Shown: one piece after another, positions 33,829 to 42,196 of the stretch
Layout: each line of letters starts with the position of its first letter
Numbering within the stretch: position 1 is the first letter of the stretch
DNA from: Pseudomonas sp.
Lineage (GTDB): Bacteria; Pseudomonadota; Gammaproteobacteria; Pseudomonadales; Pseudomonadaceae
Reading direction: 5' to 3'
Assembly: GCA_030699825.1 (NCBI GenBank)
Contig: JAUYKV010000019.1
Span: 1-56,985, forward strand
DNA length: 56,985 bases
Translations under genes and position numbers: made by a program
The notes under the pieces: generated by a model
What the model was told of the DNA's origin: nothing
The model's database searches: none
Seen by the model: only the letters and a program-made list of their open reading frames with translations

Positions 33829-34760
33829 ACATCCTCCGCTACGGGATTGATAATGTTCAGTTGCTGATCCTGCCAAGCCGCGTAGGTCTGCCCTGTGCCT
33901 TCGACCAGCCAGGAAGTCCGGCCATTGGCTGAGCGACCGCTGACCACAGCGGCAGCGGCGCTGGGACTGCTAAAGGCGTAGTCGTCGCTAAAGCGCATGT
34001 GATCGCTGCCGTCAGCTACCAACACACCTTCATCAACCAGCTGCTTGAACAAGCCTTGATAGCCGCGCTCAGTGCCGACCCATTCGGCGCGGGCCTTGGA
34101 GCCCTTGAGCACGAAGAATTCGCCGTCGATTTCCTGGCCTTGGGCACTGATGCGGTAGCGCGGCACTTCCAAGGTGAAGCGTGGTGAGCGGCTCACAGGC
34201 ACAGCAGCGCTGCTTGAAGTGGGCGCTGACGGTTTGGTCAGCTCACGCAGAAAGTCGAAGCCCAACACCGGCAGCACGATACGGATCTGCTCCAGAAAGA
34301 ACGCCATATCGGCGCGGTCGGATTCGGGCAGGTTGTTGTAGCTATGGGCCGTGCCGTTACCCACCACGCAACGGCCGGTTTGCGTGGCGATCTGGATCAG
34401 CTGGCTTTCCAAGTATTTAGCGTGAGCCTTGGTCAGGTTCTGATCCTTGCTGGTGATCAGGCACACCCGTTCCCAGAAATCCTTACCGCCCTGCTCTTCC
34501 GGGCGGTTGTGTTGCTTAAGGCGCTGGGCCACATCATCGGACTCGCCGATATACACCCGCGTGCGCAGGCTGTCGTCCGGGTCGGGGCCAACCAGAAAGT
34601 ACACGCCGGTACGCCCGCACTCGGGGCGCTGCACCAGTTCGGCCAGCTTGGAACGTGGGCCGGTCAGCACATGGCCGGTCCAATTCATAATCTCGGCGGT
34701 CAGCAGGCCATTGGGCGTGCCGTCGACCAGAAATAGACGAATGCTGCGGCCTGGGTTCAT
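33825..34760 (-). CDS. GIY-YIG nuclease with DUF4357 domain
   Basis: 311 aa. The GIY-YIG core is at about 50-140: GVYFLVGPD and RVYIGESDDVAQRLKQH, with the catalytic Arg in the latter and a conserved Glu in YLESQLIQIA. The C-terminus is a DUF4357 domain (RTSWLVEGTGQTYAAWQDQQL), often found with restriction systems. It overlaps hsdS by 4 bp at its start and the DUF1016 gene by 4 bp at its end, so it is translated as part of the hsd operon. It probably supplies an extra nicking or cutting activity. Its target is unknown. Confidence 0.9.
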   Translation of the reverse strand: MNPGRSIRLFLVDGTPNGLLTAEIMNWTGHVLTGPRSKLAELVQRPECGRTGVYFLVGPDPDDSLRTRVYIGESDDVAQRLKQHNRPEEQGGKDFWERVCLITSKDQNLTKAHAKYLESQLIQIATQTGRCVVGNGTAHSYNNLPESDRADMAFFLEQIRIVLPVLGFDFLRELTKPSAPTSSSAAVPVSRSPRFTLEVPRYRISAQGQEIDGEFFVLKGSKARAEWVGTERGYQGLFKQLVDEGVLVADGSDHMRFSDDYAFSSPSAAAAVVSGRSANGRTSWLVEGTGQTYAAWQDQQLNIINPVAEDV

Positions 34761-36103
34761 ACAGTCTCCCGTAGGTCGATTTGGCCGGTGACGGCGGCGG
34801 TGATTAGGGCGGAGCGGCGTTCTTTGAGGAGGGTGATGCTGTGCTCGGTCTTCCCGCGCAGGTCATCTATACGGGACATTGCGATAGAAACTCTGCTGAT
34901 AATTTCGTCCTGCTCATCCGTACTGGGTACAGCCACACGCAAATCCAGAATGACGGACTGCGCGATATTGACCATGGATGAACTGGCACCCGTAGCCTCA
35001 ACTTCTACAGCGCGTCGCCCATAGACAGTGATTAACGCAGCAAGAAAGTCTGGCGTTACCCGTTCACTGCAACCGATGCGATAAAGCTTGTCGCACAGCA
35101 AAAGATGAGGGTAATCACACGGGACTACTGCGCAACTGCCAACCAGCTCGCGAGTATTTGCCCGAGAGACAAGCACATCGCCCTTCTTCAAGCCTAATTC
35201 TGGCCTTGGCTCCATCTCGGCAGGTAGCGCTTTGCTTTCTTCGGAACGGAATACGCCTCCATTCACACAACCAACCTTCAGAACGCCCCATTCACCATCT
35301 TCTGGAATACGAGCTTCACATTCAGGGCTCCAGCCCTGACCAATACTACTGACTAGCCGTTTAAGGGGAGTCAATCCCCAATGCTCCGGTACCTCCCCCA
35401 GCCACTCCACGCCGGAGTCTTTCATCTTCACGCCAGGGTCGAGGCCCTTGGTGACGGCATGGGTGATCAGCGCCTGGCGCTTTTCGCGCAGCAGTTCGAT
35501 AAAGCGGGTTTTCTTTTCAATCAGCGCGTCGATGCGGGCGGTTTCGCGGTCGAGATGGGCGGCGATTACTTGCTGCTCGCTCAACGGTGGGAATGCAAAA
35601 CGGTACTGGCGGAATTTCTCAGCTGGCAGATGGGCGATGGTTGCTTTTGAGTCAGACTCCTCGAAAACGCCCCGCTGCTTCGCGGTCAACAGCGAAAAGA
35701 AGAAAAACTCTGCCGTATCCGCACCCGATGAACGATGGCGCAGACGGTGCAGAGCTTTCTGGTAACCGAAAATTGCACTTTTACCGCGCCAGATAGCTGC
35801 ACGACCAACGTCGCCACCTTCACAAACCAGTAGATCCCCATCTCGGATGGAATAGCGCTCAAGCTCTTCGGGATGGATGTCCATTTCAGGCAGATCCTGG
35901 GTGTTAATGCTGTCCCACTGCACATCCTGATTGCGTAGATAAGGAACCAAGCTAGTCTTGGTCAGCTTTTTCTCATCAAGCATTTTCCCCAGCTCAATCG
36001 AGTAGCGAAAACTTAGTTTGCATACGGCCCAATGCTCCGGCACCAACCCCAACCATTCCACCCCGGAATCCTTATACGCCGGGTACGGTTTGTAATGACT
36101 CAC
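34757..36103 (-). CDS. hsdS: Type I restriction specificity subunit S
   Basis: 448 aa. Two target-recognition domains (about 10-185 and 230-405) are each followed by a conserved helical spacer. The repeated openings KDSGVEWLGLVPEHW and KDSGVEWLGEVPEHW show the internal duplication, and EKKTRFIELLREKRQALITHAV and LKERRSALITAAV are the paired spacer helices. It sets the two-part DNA sequence read by the M2S methyltransferase and the R subunit. The start overlaps the hsdM stop by 4 bp. Both domains look whole. Its recognition sequence cannot be read from the protein. Confidence 0.94.
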   Translation of the reverse strand: MSHYKPYPAYKDSGVEWLGLVPEHWAVCKLSFRYSIELGKMLDEKKLTKTSLVPYLRNQDVQWDSINTQDLPEMDIHPEELERYSIRDGDLLVCEGGDVGRAAIWRGKSAIFGYQKALHRLRHRSSGADTAEFFFFSLLTAKQRGVFEESDSKATIAHLPAEKFRQYRFAFPPLSEQQVIAAHLDRETARIDALIEKKTRFIELLREKRQALITHAVTKGLDPGVKMKDSGVEWLGEVPEHWGLTPLKRLVSSIGQGWSPECEARIPEDGEWGVLKVGCVNGGVFRSEESKALPAEMEPRPELGLKKGDVLVSRANTRELVGSCAVVPCDYPHLLLCDKLYRIGCSERVTPDFLAALITVYGRRAVEVEATGASSSMVNIAQSVILDLRVAVPSTDEQDEIISRVSIAMSRIDDLRGKTEHSITLLKERRSALITAAVTGQIDLRETV

Positions 36104-38019
36104 GCCGTCACCTCACCGAGCAGCGCAGCAATCTCGGCCTCCACGGCCTTTAAGTCCGCATCAATCTCGGCCAGCGCACGCGGCGGCTGGTAGATATAGA
36201 AATAGCGGTTGAAGTTGATCTCGTAGCCGACGATGCCGGTCAGGCCGTCCTTGGTATCGGTCTTGCCAGTGTCGATCCAGGCATCCGCTACATGGGGCAG
36301 CACTTCACGGGCAAAGTAGTCGTCGACGCTCTGGTTGAGCGGCACGTTCTCGAACTCGCGCAGGTCGCTGTCGGCCTGCAGGTTGCCCTTGTCGTCCAGC
36401 ACTGGCTGGGCGTTGGCATCGCGCTCGCCAAAGCAGCTGAGCGCAGCTTTCAACGCGCCTTTACCCAGTTTTTTGATACCGGCTGCCTTAAGGAAGGCTG
36501 GCAGGTTGTCGAACTCGCCCTGCACGTTGGCAAAAGCGTCTACCTGATCCGCCCCCTTGATGGCCTGGTAGGCCGCGAGCTTGTCCGGCGTGACGGAGAA
36601 GCGCAGACGCAGCGGGCGCTCGACGGTGATGCGGCGGTAGCCGAAGTCGGTGGTGGCGAAAATCTTGCTGTTCGGAGCCTCTTCAAACGCCTCATGCAGT
36701 TTGGCGATTTCAGCGATCTGCCCTTCGGCCAGAAACTTGCGCTTGCTACCCAAACTTTTGCGCATGGGTGCGTGCATGGCGGTGGCGTCGATCAACTGCA
36801 CTTTGTTCTTGCGCGCGGCGTCTTTGTGGTTAGACAACACCCAGATATAGGTGCCGATGCCGGTGTTGTAGAACAGGTCGTTGGGCAGGGCGATGATCGC
36901 TTCCAGCCAGTCGTTTTCCAGAATCCAGCGGCGGATCTCCGACTCGCCTGAGCCTGCACCACCATTAAACAACGGCGAACCGGACAGCACGATGCCGATA
37001 CGGCTGCCGCCTAACTCTATCGGTTTGCGCTTGGACAGCAGGTGCATCAAAAACAGCAGCGAGCCATCGCCCACACGCGGCAGGCCGGGGCCAAAACGGC
37101 CAGCGAAGCCCTGGCTAGCTTGCTCAGCCTGCACCTGCTTCTGCACGTTTTCCCACTTCACGCCAAACGGCGGGTTGGCCAGGCAGTAGTCGAATTGTTC
37201 ATGGGGCAGTTGGTCGTTGCTCAGGGTGTTGCCGAGCTTGATGTTTTTGGTGTCATAACCCTGGATCAGCTTGTCCGCCACGGAGATGGCGTAAGTTTCC
37301 GGGTTCAGTTCCTGGGCATAGGGCACCAGACGGGCATTGGGGTTCCACTCGTACACCTGCTCGATGGCCGAGGATAGAAACCCCCCGGTGCCAGCGGCGC
37401 AGTCGTACACGGTGCGTACCACGCCTTGGCCATTCAGCGCTTGGTGATCCGGGGCGAAAATCAGCGTGGTGGCCAGGCGCACTACATCACGCGGGGTAAA
37501 GAACTGCCCGGCGTCGTCGTTGGAGGCCTCGGCAAATTTGCGGATCAGGTGCTCGAATACCAGGCCCATTTCGTGGTTAGTGATGACGTTGGGGTGCAGG
37601 TCGATGGCGGCGAACTTCTGCGCCACCAGATAGAGCAGATTGGCCTTCTCCAGTTTTTCCAGCCAACGATCAAAGGCAAAGTGCTCGAACACCTGACGGG
37701 CGTTGGCGGAGAACTTGGCGATGTAGTCTTCCAGGTTGGCGCGGGTGCTGGTGGAGCCGACTGAGCCGAGGGAAAACTGCGAGACGTTATAAAACGTGGC
37801 CCCAGCGCTGGCGGGCAGGATCAGGTCCATGTCCACGCCGCTAGCCTTCATCGCCTCAAACTGGTTGCGTACTTTGTCGCGGGTCGGCTCCAGCACACAC
37901 TCCAACCGCCGCAGCACGGTAAACGGCAGAATGATGCGGCCGTATTCGGAAGGTTTGAAGGCACCCAGAAGCAGATCTGCGATGTTCCAGATAAAGGGGG
38001 CCAGGGTCTGCTGGTTCAC
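36100..38019 (-). CDS. hsdM: Type I restriction modification subunit M
   Basis: 639 aa. Helical N-terminal domain (about 1-150), then the N6-adenine methyltransferase domain with GQFFTPRDV (171-179), AdoMet motif I DCAAGTGG (206-213) and catalytic NPPF (282-285). The C-terminal part includes a long coiled-coil tail that should contact HsdS. The start codon is GTG, with AAGGA seven bases upstream. It is the first core gene of the operon hsdM-hsdS-GIY/YIG-DUF1016-(hsdR). The gene is complete. Confidence 0.94.
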   Translation of the reverse strand: MNQQTLAPFIWNIADLLLGAFKPSEYGRIILPFTVLRRLECVLEPTRDKVRNQFEAMKASGVDMDLILPASAGATFYNVSQFSLGSVGSTSTRANLEDYIAKFSANARQVFEHFAFDRWLEKLEKANLLYLVAQKFAAIDLHPNVITNHEMGLVFEHLIRKFAEASNDDAGQFFTPRDVVRLATTLIFAPDHQALNGQGVVRTVYDCAAGTGGFLSSAIEQVYEWNPNARLVPYAQELNPETYAISVADKLIQGYDTKNIKLGNTLSNDQLPHEQFDYCLANPPFGVKWENVQKQVQAEQASQGFAGRFGPGLPRVGDGSLLFLMHLLSKRKPIELGGSRIGIVLSGSPLFNGGAGSGESEIRRWILENDWLEAIIALPNDLFYNTGIGTYIWVLSNHKDAARKNKVQLIDATAMHAPMRKSLGSKRKFLAEGQIAEIAKLHEAFEEAPNSKIFATTDFGYRRITVERPLRLRFSVTPDKLAAYQAIKGADQVDAFANVQGEFDNLPAFLKAAGIKKLGKGALKAALSCFGERDANAQPVLDDKGNLQADSDLREFENVPLNQSVDDYFAREVLPHVADAWIDTGKTDTKDGLTGIVGYEINFNRYFYIYQPPRALAEIDADLKAVEAEIAALLGEVTA

Positions 38020-38124
38020 GCGTTGTTCCTTACTTGATGGGCAAGGAAGGCACTTTGCGCCGCCTCCCTGCGAGATGTCTTTTGCGATGCCGAACCTTAA
38101 CCGCTTGGACGATTTCGGGCCAGA

Positions 38125-38137
38125 TTAACCGGGTTAA
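38125..38137. promoter_or_regulatory. Palindrome upstream of hsdM
   Basis: TTAACC-G-GGTTAA is a perfect 13-bp palindrome about 105 bases before the hsdM start and 23 bases past the preceding gene's stop. It is a candidate operator or the heart of an hsdM promoter. No regulator can be tied to it. Confidence 0.4.
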
Positions 38138-38160
38138 GTGGCTGATTTAGTGGGTGCAGA

Positions 38161-38517
38161 TCAGTGCTGAGTCAGGCTGATGCGCTCACGCCGCACCACC
38201 ACGCGGCCCGCCTCCAAACGCATGTGTACGCCAGGAATACTGAAACGGTGCCCGCTGGGCAGGTAAGCGGCGGCATCTTCAAAGGGATGTAGGTTGGCTG
38301 CCTCCATGTCGTGCTCAATCCCCTCATACCAGGGCAGCACCAGCAGTTGCGCACTGAGGATCGCCTGCGGGAAGCGCTGCATGCCAACTTCCAGGCTGCC
38401 CATGCATTGGGCAACCCGCTCTTGCCGGGCCACGTAACAGGGTGCTTGCAAGTGAAGACCCTCGCCGTCAGCCGTAGGCATGACGCCGGCCATTTCCATT
38501 TGGATTTGCTCACTCAT
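38161..38517 (-). CDS. Unknown 118-aa protein at the head of the hsd operon
   Basis: 118 aa. No family is recognised, and no signal peptide or membrane helix is seen. AAGGAGAAG lies just upstream of the ATG, so it is a real gene. The sequence has a moderately acidic first half and a C-terminal strand-rich end (FSIPGVHMRLEAGRVVVRRER). It is divergent to the WYL regulator across a 187-bp region with a strong inverted repeat and lies upstream of hsdM in the same direction. It may be an accessory factor of the restriction operon or an unrelated passenger. Confidence 0.7.
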   Translation of the reverse strand: MSEQIQMEMAGVMPTADGEGLHLQAPCYVARQERVAQCMGSLEVGMQRFPQAILSAQLLVLPWYEGIEHDMEAANLHPFEDAAAYLPSGHRFSIPGVHMRLEAGRVVVRRERISLTQH

Positions 38518-38630
38518 GTCTACTTCTCCTTGTCAGCCGGGCGTACTGCCTCGCACTTGGCCAACGCTTAAGCCATCGGGTTCAGCACGGGCTGGTTAAG
38601 GCCACTCACCGCGCTTGTCGTCGAGGCTCA

Positions 38631-38657
38631 AGATATGTAGCGTAAGCAGACATATCT
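38631..38657. promoter_or_regulatory. Candidate operator of the WYL regulator
   Basis: AGATATGT (38631-38638) and ACATATCT (38650-38657) are a perfect 8-bp inverted repeat with an 11-bp spacer, so the half-sites lie on about the same helix face (19-bp centre spacing). It sits between the divergent WYL regulator and the hsd operon. BrxR-type WYL repressors of defence loci bind such inverted repeats, so this is a good site for control of both genes. A second weaker dyad TTTGCC/GGTAAA lies at about 38664-38681. Confidence 0.65.
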
Positions 38658-38704
38658 AGAGTGTTTGCCCGTACAGGTAAAGTTTTCGTGCAGATGGAGT
38701 GGCT

Positions 38705-39574
38705 ATGAAACGCAAGCAAGACATCGAATCGGTGCGCTGGGATCTGGCGCTGCGTTACCGCCTGATCGAGACGGTAGCCTGGTGGGAAGGCCGGCTGACC
38801 ACCAACCACCTGATGCAGAGCTTCGGCATCAGCCGCCAGCAGGCGTCAAAAGACATCAACACCTACATCAACGAGCACGCGCCGAAGAACCTGGAATATG
38901 ACAAGCATTTGAAGGGGTATGTGCCGAGCAAACAGTTCAAGCCGCTCTTCATCGACGACAGCGCCAGCGCCTATTTGCACCTGCTCAACCAAAACCATGA
39001 CCGCGCCCCGCATGTGGACGGCCTGGCTTTGGCCTATGCGCATACCGAGGTGCTGCAGGTGCCGGATCGCACCGTGCGCCCGGAGCTGCTGCGCCCTCTT
39101 CTACGCGCCTGCCGTGAAGGCCTGCGTCTGGAATGTGAATATGTGTCCTTCAGCACGCCCGAGGCGGAAACCCGACTGATCGCACCACACACGCTGATTT
39201 ACACAGGTATGCGCTGGCATGTGCGCGCGTATTGCGAAAAGAACCGCGACTACCGCGACTTCGTGTTGAGCCGCTTCCGGGGGACTCCGGATTTGATGGC
39301 AGACACCACCGAGCACGCTCGCGACGGTGATGAAGGCTGGAATACCGCCGTACAGGTGATCATCGCAGCCGACTCGCGCCTCAAGCCGGAACAACAAGCC
39401 ATCATCGAAAGCGACTACGGCATGCAGGATGGCCAACTGGTGATCGACACCCACGGCGCGCTGGTGCAGTACGTGCTGCAGCGCTACCAGATCGATCCGA
39501 ACAAGGTTCACGCGAAAGCCACCGCGCAACAGATCGTGGTGGCCAATCTGGATGACCTGAAACAGTGGCTATAA
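38705..39574 (+). CDS. WYL-domain transcriptional regulator (BrxR-like)
   Basis: 289 aa. N-terminal winged helix (about 8-65: WDLALRYRLIETVAWWEGRLTTNHLMQSFGISRQQASKDINTY, with its recognition helix near SRQQASKD), then a WYL domain (about 115-205: LRLECEYVSFSTPEAETRLIAPHTLIYTGMRWHVRAYCEKNRDYRDFVLSRF) and a WCX-type C-terminal domain. WYL regulators of this layout repress phage-defence operons and respond to a ligand, probably nucleic acid or a nucleotide. The ATG at 38705 is chosen because GGAG lies about seven bases upstream; GTG at 38699 is an alternative. It is divergent to the hsd operon with the inverted repeat in between. Confidence 0.92.
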   Translation: MKRKQDIESVRWDLALRYRLIETVAWWEGRLTTNHLMQSFGISRQQASKDINTYINEHAPKNLEYDKHLKGYVPSKQFKPLFIDDSASAYLHLLNQNHDRAPHVDGLALAYAHTEVLQVPDRTVRPELLRPLLRACREGLRLECEYVSFSTPEAETRLIAPHTLIYTGMRWHVRAYCEKNRDYRDFVLSRFRGTPDLMADTTEHARDGDEGWNTAVQVIIAADSRLKPEQQAIIESDYGMQDGQLVIDTHGALVQYVLQRYQIDPNKVHAKATAQQIVVANLDDLKQWL

Positions 39575-39977
39575 CAGTGAGGCTTTAACTGCTGCTGCGA
39601 GCCAGCGCAGGCCAGGTGCAGCGGACGGTGAGAAACAGCAGCCATTACAAGTCAGCGACAATCTCAGCAGCGGCATGGCAAACCGCGCGGTTCAGAGAAG
39701 GCTCTCAGCCTGAATGGAGCGACAGCGTGGCAACGGTCTGCAAGACCGTTACCTGTAAAAAAAGCATGCCGGTATTGGCCCTGGAGATTCTCCTGAACCA
39801 TGAACAAGCCGAACCACTCAGAGGCTGTGAAAATACCGAGCGCAACGCCGCAGCCGGCGTTTTTGGCGGTCCGTAGGGTGTCACTCGCCGCAGGCAGTGC
39901 ACCATGGTTCAGCACGGACTACCGATGTGTAGTGGTCGCAGTAGGCGAGAGTTTTTTCACAAGCTCTCAGGTGAAAA
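39575..39977. other. Spacer between the WYL gene and the efflux locus
   Basis: About 400 bases without a firm gene. It holds short palindromes, including CGCCGCAGCCGGCG near 39846, and the first copy of the GAGAG-stem repeat at 39934-39970. The right end of the accessory block should lie here. A third copy of the ssrA 3' end was looked for and not seen. Confidence 0.45.
39934..39970. repeat. GAGAG-stem intergenic repeat, copy 1
   Basis: A 37-bp segment starting GGTCGCAGTAGGCGAGAG and ending CTCTCAG is repeated at 46791-46827 with one mismatch. The core GAGAG(T)6-CACAAG-CTCTC can form a 5-bp stem. A related core occurs at 48550-48573. The two longer copies flank the ttgR-ttgABC locus in the same orientation. 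Confidence 0.65.
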
Positions 39978-40283
39978 ATGACTGGCCAGGCCCACTGGTG
40001 TTGCAGTCGATGCACTTTTGACCCACGCAGCCGTATTTTCATTGAGCCTGTTTCGAACGCCGAACTCGTTGTTGCATTTCGCTGTTCAGACTGCTGGGAC
40101 TGGGTCAGTTTTCAGTCGGCAGAACAGCCTTTACTGGATCAGCTTTCAATCAGCGCCAACACCACAGCCCACCTTACCGGCGCAGCGCCCGGCTTTCGCG
40201 CAACATGTCCAGGACGCTATCGACCAGCAGTTCGGCATCGCGCTGCAGCGAAAAACTATCCGGCACCAGCAACCACTGACTAA
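39978..40283 (+). CDS. Possible zinc-ribbon protein, maybe broken
   Basis: 101 aa if read to the stop. The first half carries CCSRC and CSDC about 28 residues apart, a zinc-ribbon-like pattern, and ends [18 protein letters not shown] lies just upstream of the ATG. The last 40 residues overlap the 3' end of ttgR on the other strand and look random, so a real short gene may have lost its native end. No family is recognised. Confidence 0.3.
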   Translation: MTGQAHWCCSRCTFDPRSRIFIEPVSNAELVVAFRCSDCWDWVSFQSAEQPLLDQLSISANTTAHLTGAAPGFRATCPGRYRPAVRHRAAAKNYPAPATTD

Positions 40284-40806
40284 GCAGGCCATCGATGTAG
40301 GCATGCAGGCAGATCGCCGCGCGGGCGGTGTCCAGGGTGGCGGGGAGCTGCTGGCGGTGGACGGCATTACGCAGCGCCTGGTCGATGCGGCCGTTGCATT
40401 CCACGCTGTCGGTTTGACGCTGCTGGCGCAGGTCGTTCATCTCGTCGGTGAGTTCGCAGCGGTGAAAGAGGATTTCGGTGATCCGGCGGGTTTTCGGATC
40501 CAGCGCCACCCGCTGAAACAAGGTGATCAGCAGCTGACGCATGCAGCCCAACGGGTCGGTCTCATCCGGGTTCTCGCTAGCCTTGGCCAGTTCGTCCAGC
40601 GGCTCGTGCAAGCTGTCTAGCATGGCCTGGATCAGGTCGGCCTTATCCTTGAAATGCCAATAGATCGCCCCGCGAGTCACTCCGGCAATGCCGGCGATTT
40701 CTGCCAGCGTGGTGCGCGAGATGCCGCGCTCGTAGAACGCCTTTTCGGCCGCCTCGAGTATCTGGCTGCGCGTCTGCTGAGCCTCCTCTTTGGTGCGACG
40801 AACCAT
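40174..40806 (-). CDS. ttgR: TetR-family repressor of the TtgABC efflux pump
   Basis: 210 aa, the exact length class of TtgR/ArpR. It begins [21 protein letters not shown], with the helix-turn-helix [22 protein letters not shown] (about 31-52). The C-terminal ligand-binding domain contains [10 protein letters not shown] and ends [15 protein letters not shown], as in TtgR. TtgR binds flavonoids, chloramphenicol and similar compounds and releases the ttgABC promoter. The gene is divergent to ttgABC and shares a 232-bp control region with the operator at 40919-40944. GAGGG precedes the ATG. Confidence 0.92.
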   Translation of the reverse strand: MVRRTKEEAQQTRSQILEAAEKAFYERGISRTTLAEIAGIAGVTRGAIYWHFKDKADLIQAMLDSLHEPLDELAKASENPDETDPLGCMRQLLITLFQRVALDPKTRRITEILFHRCELTDEMNDLRQQRQTDSVECNGRIDQALRNAVHRQQLPATLDTARAAICLHAYIDGLLSQWLLVPDSFSLQRDAELLVDSVLDMLRESRALRR

Positions 40807-40918
40807 GACAATAACCCTCGATCAGAATGGCTTCACGCAGGAAGCTGTTGGCAGGCAAGGCTTTCGTTGAGCCTTTGGCTGATTTTCATATTTTGTTGCT
40901 TCTGCGTATTAAAAAATC

Positions 40919-40944
40919 ACTTACAAACATTCGTGAACGTAAGT
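40919..40944. promoter_or_regulatory. TtgR operator in the ttgR-ttgA control region
   Basis: ACTTAC (40919-40924) and GTAAGT (40939-40944) form an inverted repeat around AAACATTCGTGAAC, followed by ATATTGGTTAGCA. The arrangement closely matches the known TtgR operator of Pseudomonas putida (TTACAAACA...GTAAGTATATT). TATATT at about 40943-40948 could be the -10 of one of the promoters, so bound repressor would block both directions. Confidence 0.8.
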
Positions 40945-41038
40945 ATATTGGTTAGCAGACTACTTATCCAACCTCTCATCCGACTTTGTCACTGGCATTT
41001 CGCTCAAGCGCCTTGCCAGACGCCCGACCGAGGCTCAC

Positions 41039-42193
41039 ATGCGATTCAATCCGGTTTTCCCCGCGCTGGTTAGCGCCGCCGTCCTAACCGCCCTGCTCAG
41101 CGGTTGCCAACAGGAAGAAGCGACAGCTGCCGCACCACTACCGCGAGTCGGCGTGGTCACCCTGCAACCGCAAGCCTTTACCCTGACCTCCGAGCTGCCG
41201 GGACGCACCAGCGCGTACCGCATTGCCGAAGTGCGCCCGCAGGTTAACGGCATCATTCTCAAGCGTCTGTTTACCGAGGGAGGCGAAGTCAAAGCCGGCC
41301 AGCAGCTCTATCAGATCGACGCCTCGACCTATGAGGCGACCCTGAAAAGCGCGCAAGCCTCGCTACTGTCGAGCAAATCCCTGGCCGATCGCTACAAGCT
41401 GCTGGTCGACGAGCAGGCCGTCAGCCGCCAGGAGTTCGACGAGGCGCAAGCCAAGCGTCTGCAAGCCGAAGCCGTTGTGCAAAGCGCGCAGATCGACCTG
41501 CGCTACACCAAGGTGCTGGCGCCGATCTCCGGGCGCATCGGCCGCTCGGCGATAACCGAGGGCGCGCTGGTCAGCAATGGCCAGAGCAGCGCCATGGCGG
41601 TGATCCAGCAGCTGGACCCGATCTATGTCGACGTCACCCAGTCATCGGTTGAAATGCTCAAGCTGCGCCGTGAACTGGCCAGCGGGCAGTTGCAGAAAGC
41701 CAGCGAGAATGCCGCCAGGGTCAAGCTGATCCTGGAGGATGGCAGCGAATACGCGGAGTCTGGCCAGCTGGAGTTTGCCGAAGTCTCGGTCGATGAGGGC
41801 ACCAGCTCGGTGACGCTGCGCGCAGTGTTCCCCAACCCGAATCAGCATCTGCTGCCGGGCATGTTCGTTCACGCCCAGTTGCAGGCCGGGGTCAACAGCC
41901 AGGCAATCCTCGCCCCGCAACAAGGCGTGACCCGCAACCTGAAAGGGCAACCCACGGCCCTGGTGGTCAATCAGGACAACAAGGTCGAGCTGCGTGAGCT
42001 CAAGGCCGACCGCACTATCGGCAATCAATGGCTGATCAACGAAGGCCTGAACAGCGGCGACCGCCTGATCACCGAGGGCCTGCAGTTCGTCAAGCCAGGC
42101 GACGAAGTCAGCGTCAGTGCGGCGAGCAATGTCCAGACTGCTACCGCGCCCCCTGTCCCTGCCACCGCAAAAGCTGGCGGCCAGGGGGAGTAA
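41039..42193 (+). CDS. ttgA: RND efflux periplasmic adaptor TtgA
   Basis: 384 aa, the usual length for MexA/TtgA. Lipoprotein signal with lipobox LLSGC (Cys at about 23), then the barrel-sandwich/lipoyl parts, a helical hairpin (AQASLLSSKSLADRYKLLVDEQAVSRQEFDEAQAKRLQAEAVVQSAQ), the beta-barrel and the membrane-proximal domain. It joins the inner-membrane pump TtgB to the outer-membrane channel TtgC. Three bases separate it from ttgB, so it is the first gene of an operon. The C-terminal tail (about 360-384) is Ala/Pro-rich and probably flexible. Confidence 0.95.
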   Translation: MRFNPVFPALVSAAVLTALLSGCQQEEATAAAPLPRVGVVTLQPQAFTLTSELPGRTSAYRIAEVRPQVNGIILKRLFTEGGEVKAGQQLYQIDASTYEATLKSAQASLLSSKSLADRYKLLVDEQAVSRQEFDEAQAKRLQAEAVVQSAQIDLRYTKVLAPISGRIGRSAITEGALVSNGQSSAMAVIQQLDPIYVDVTQSSVEMLKLRRELASGQLQKASENAARVKLILEDGSEYAESGQLEFAEVSVDEGTSSVTLRAVFPNPNQHLLPGMFVHAQLQAGVNSQAILAPQQGVTRNLKGQPTALVVNQDNKVELRELKADRTIGNQWLINEGLNSGDRLITEGLQFVKPGDEVSVSAASNVQTATAPPVPATAKAGGQGE

Positions 42194-42196
42194 CGC

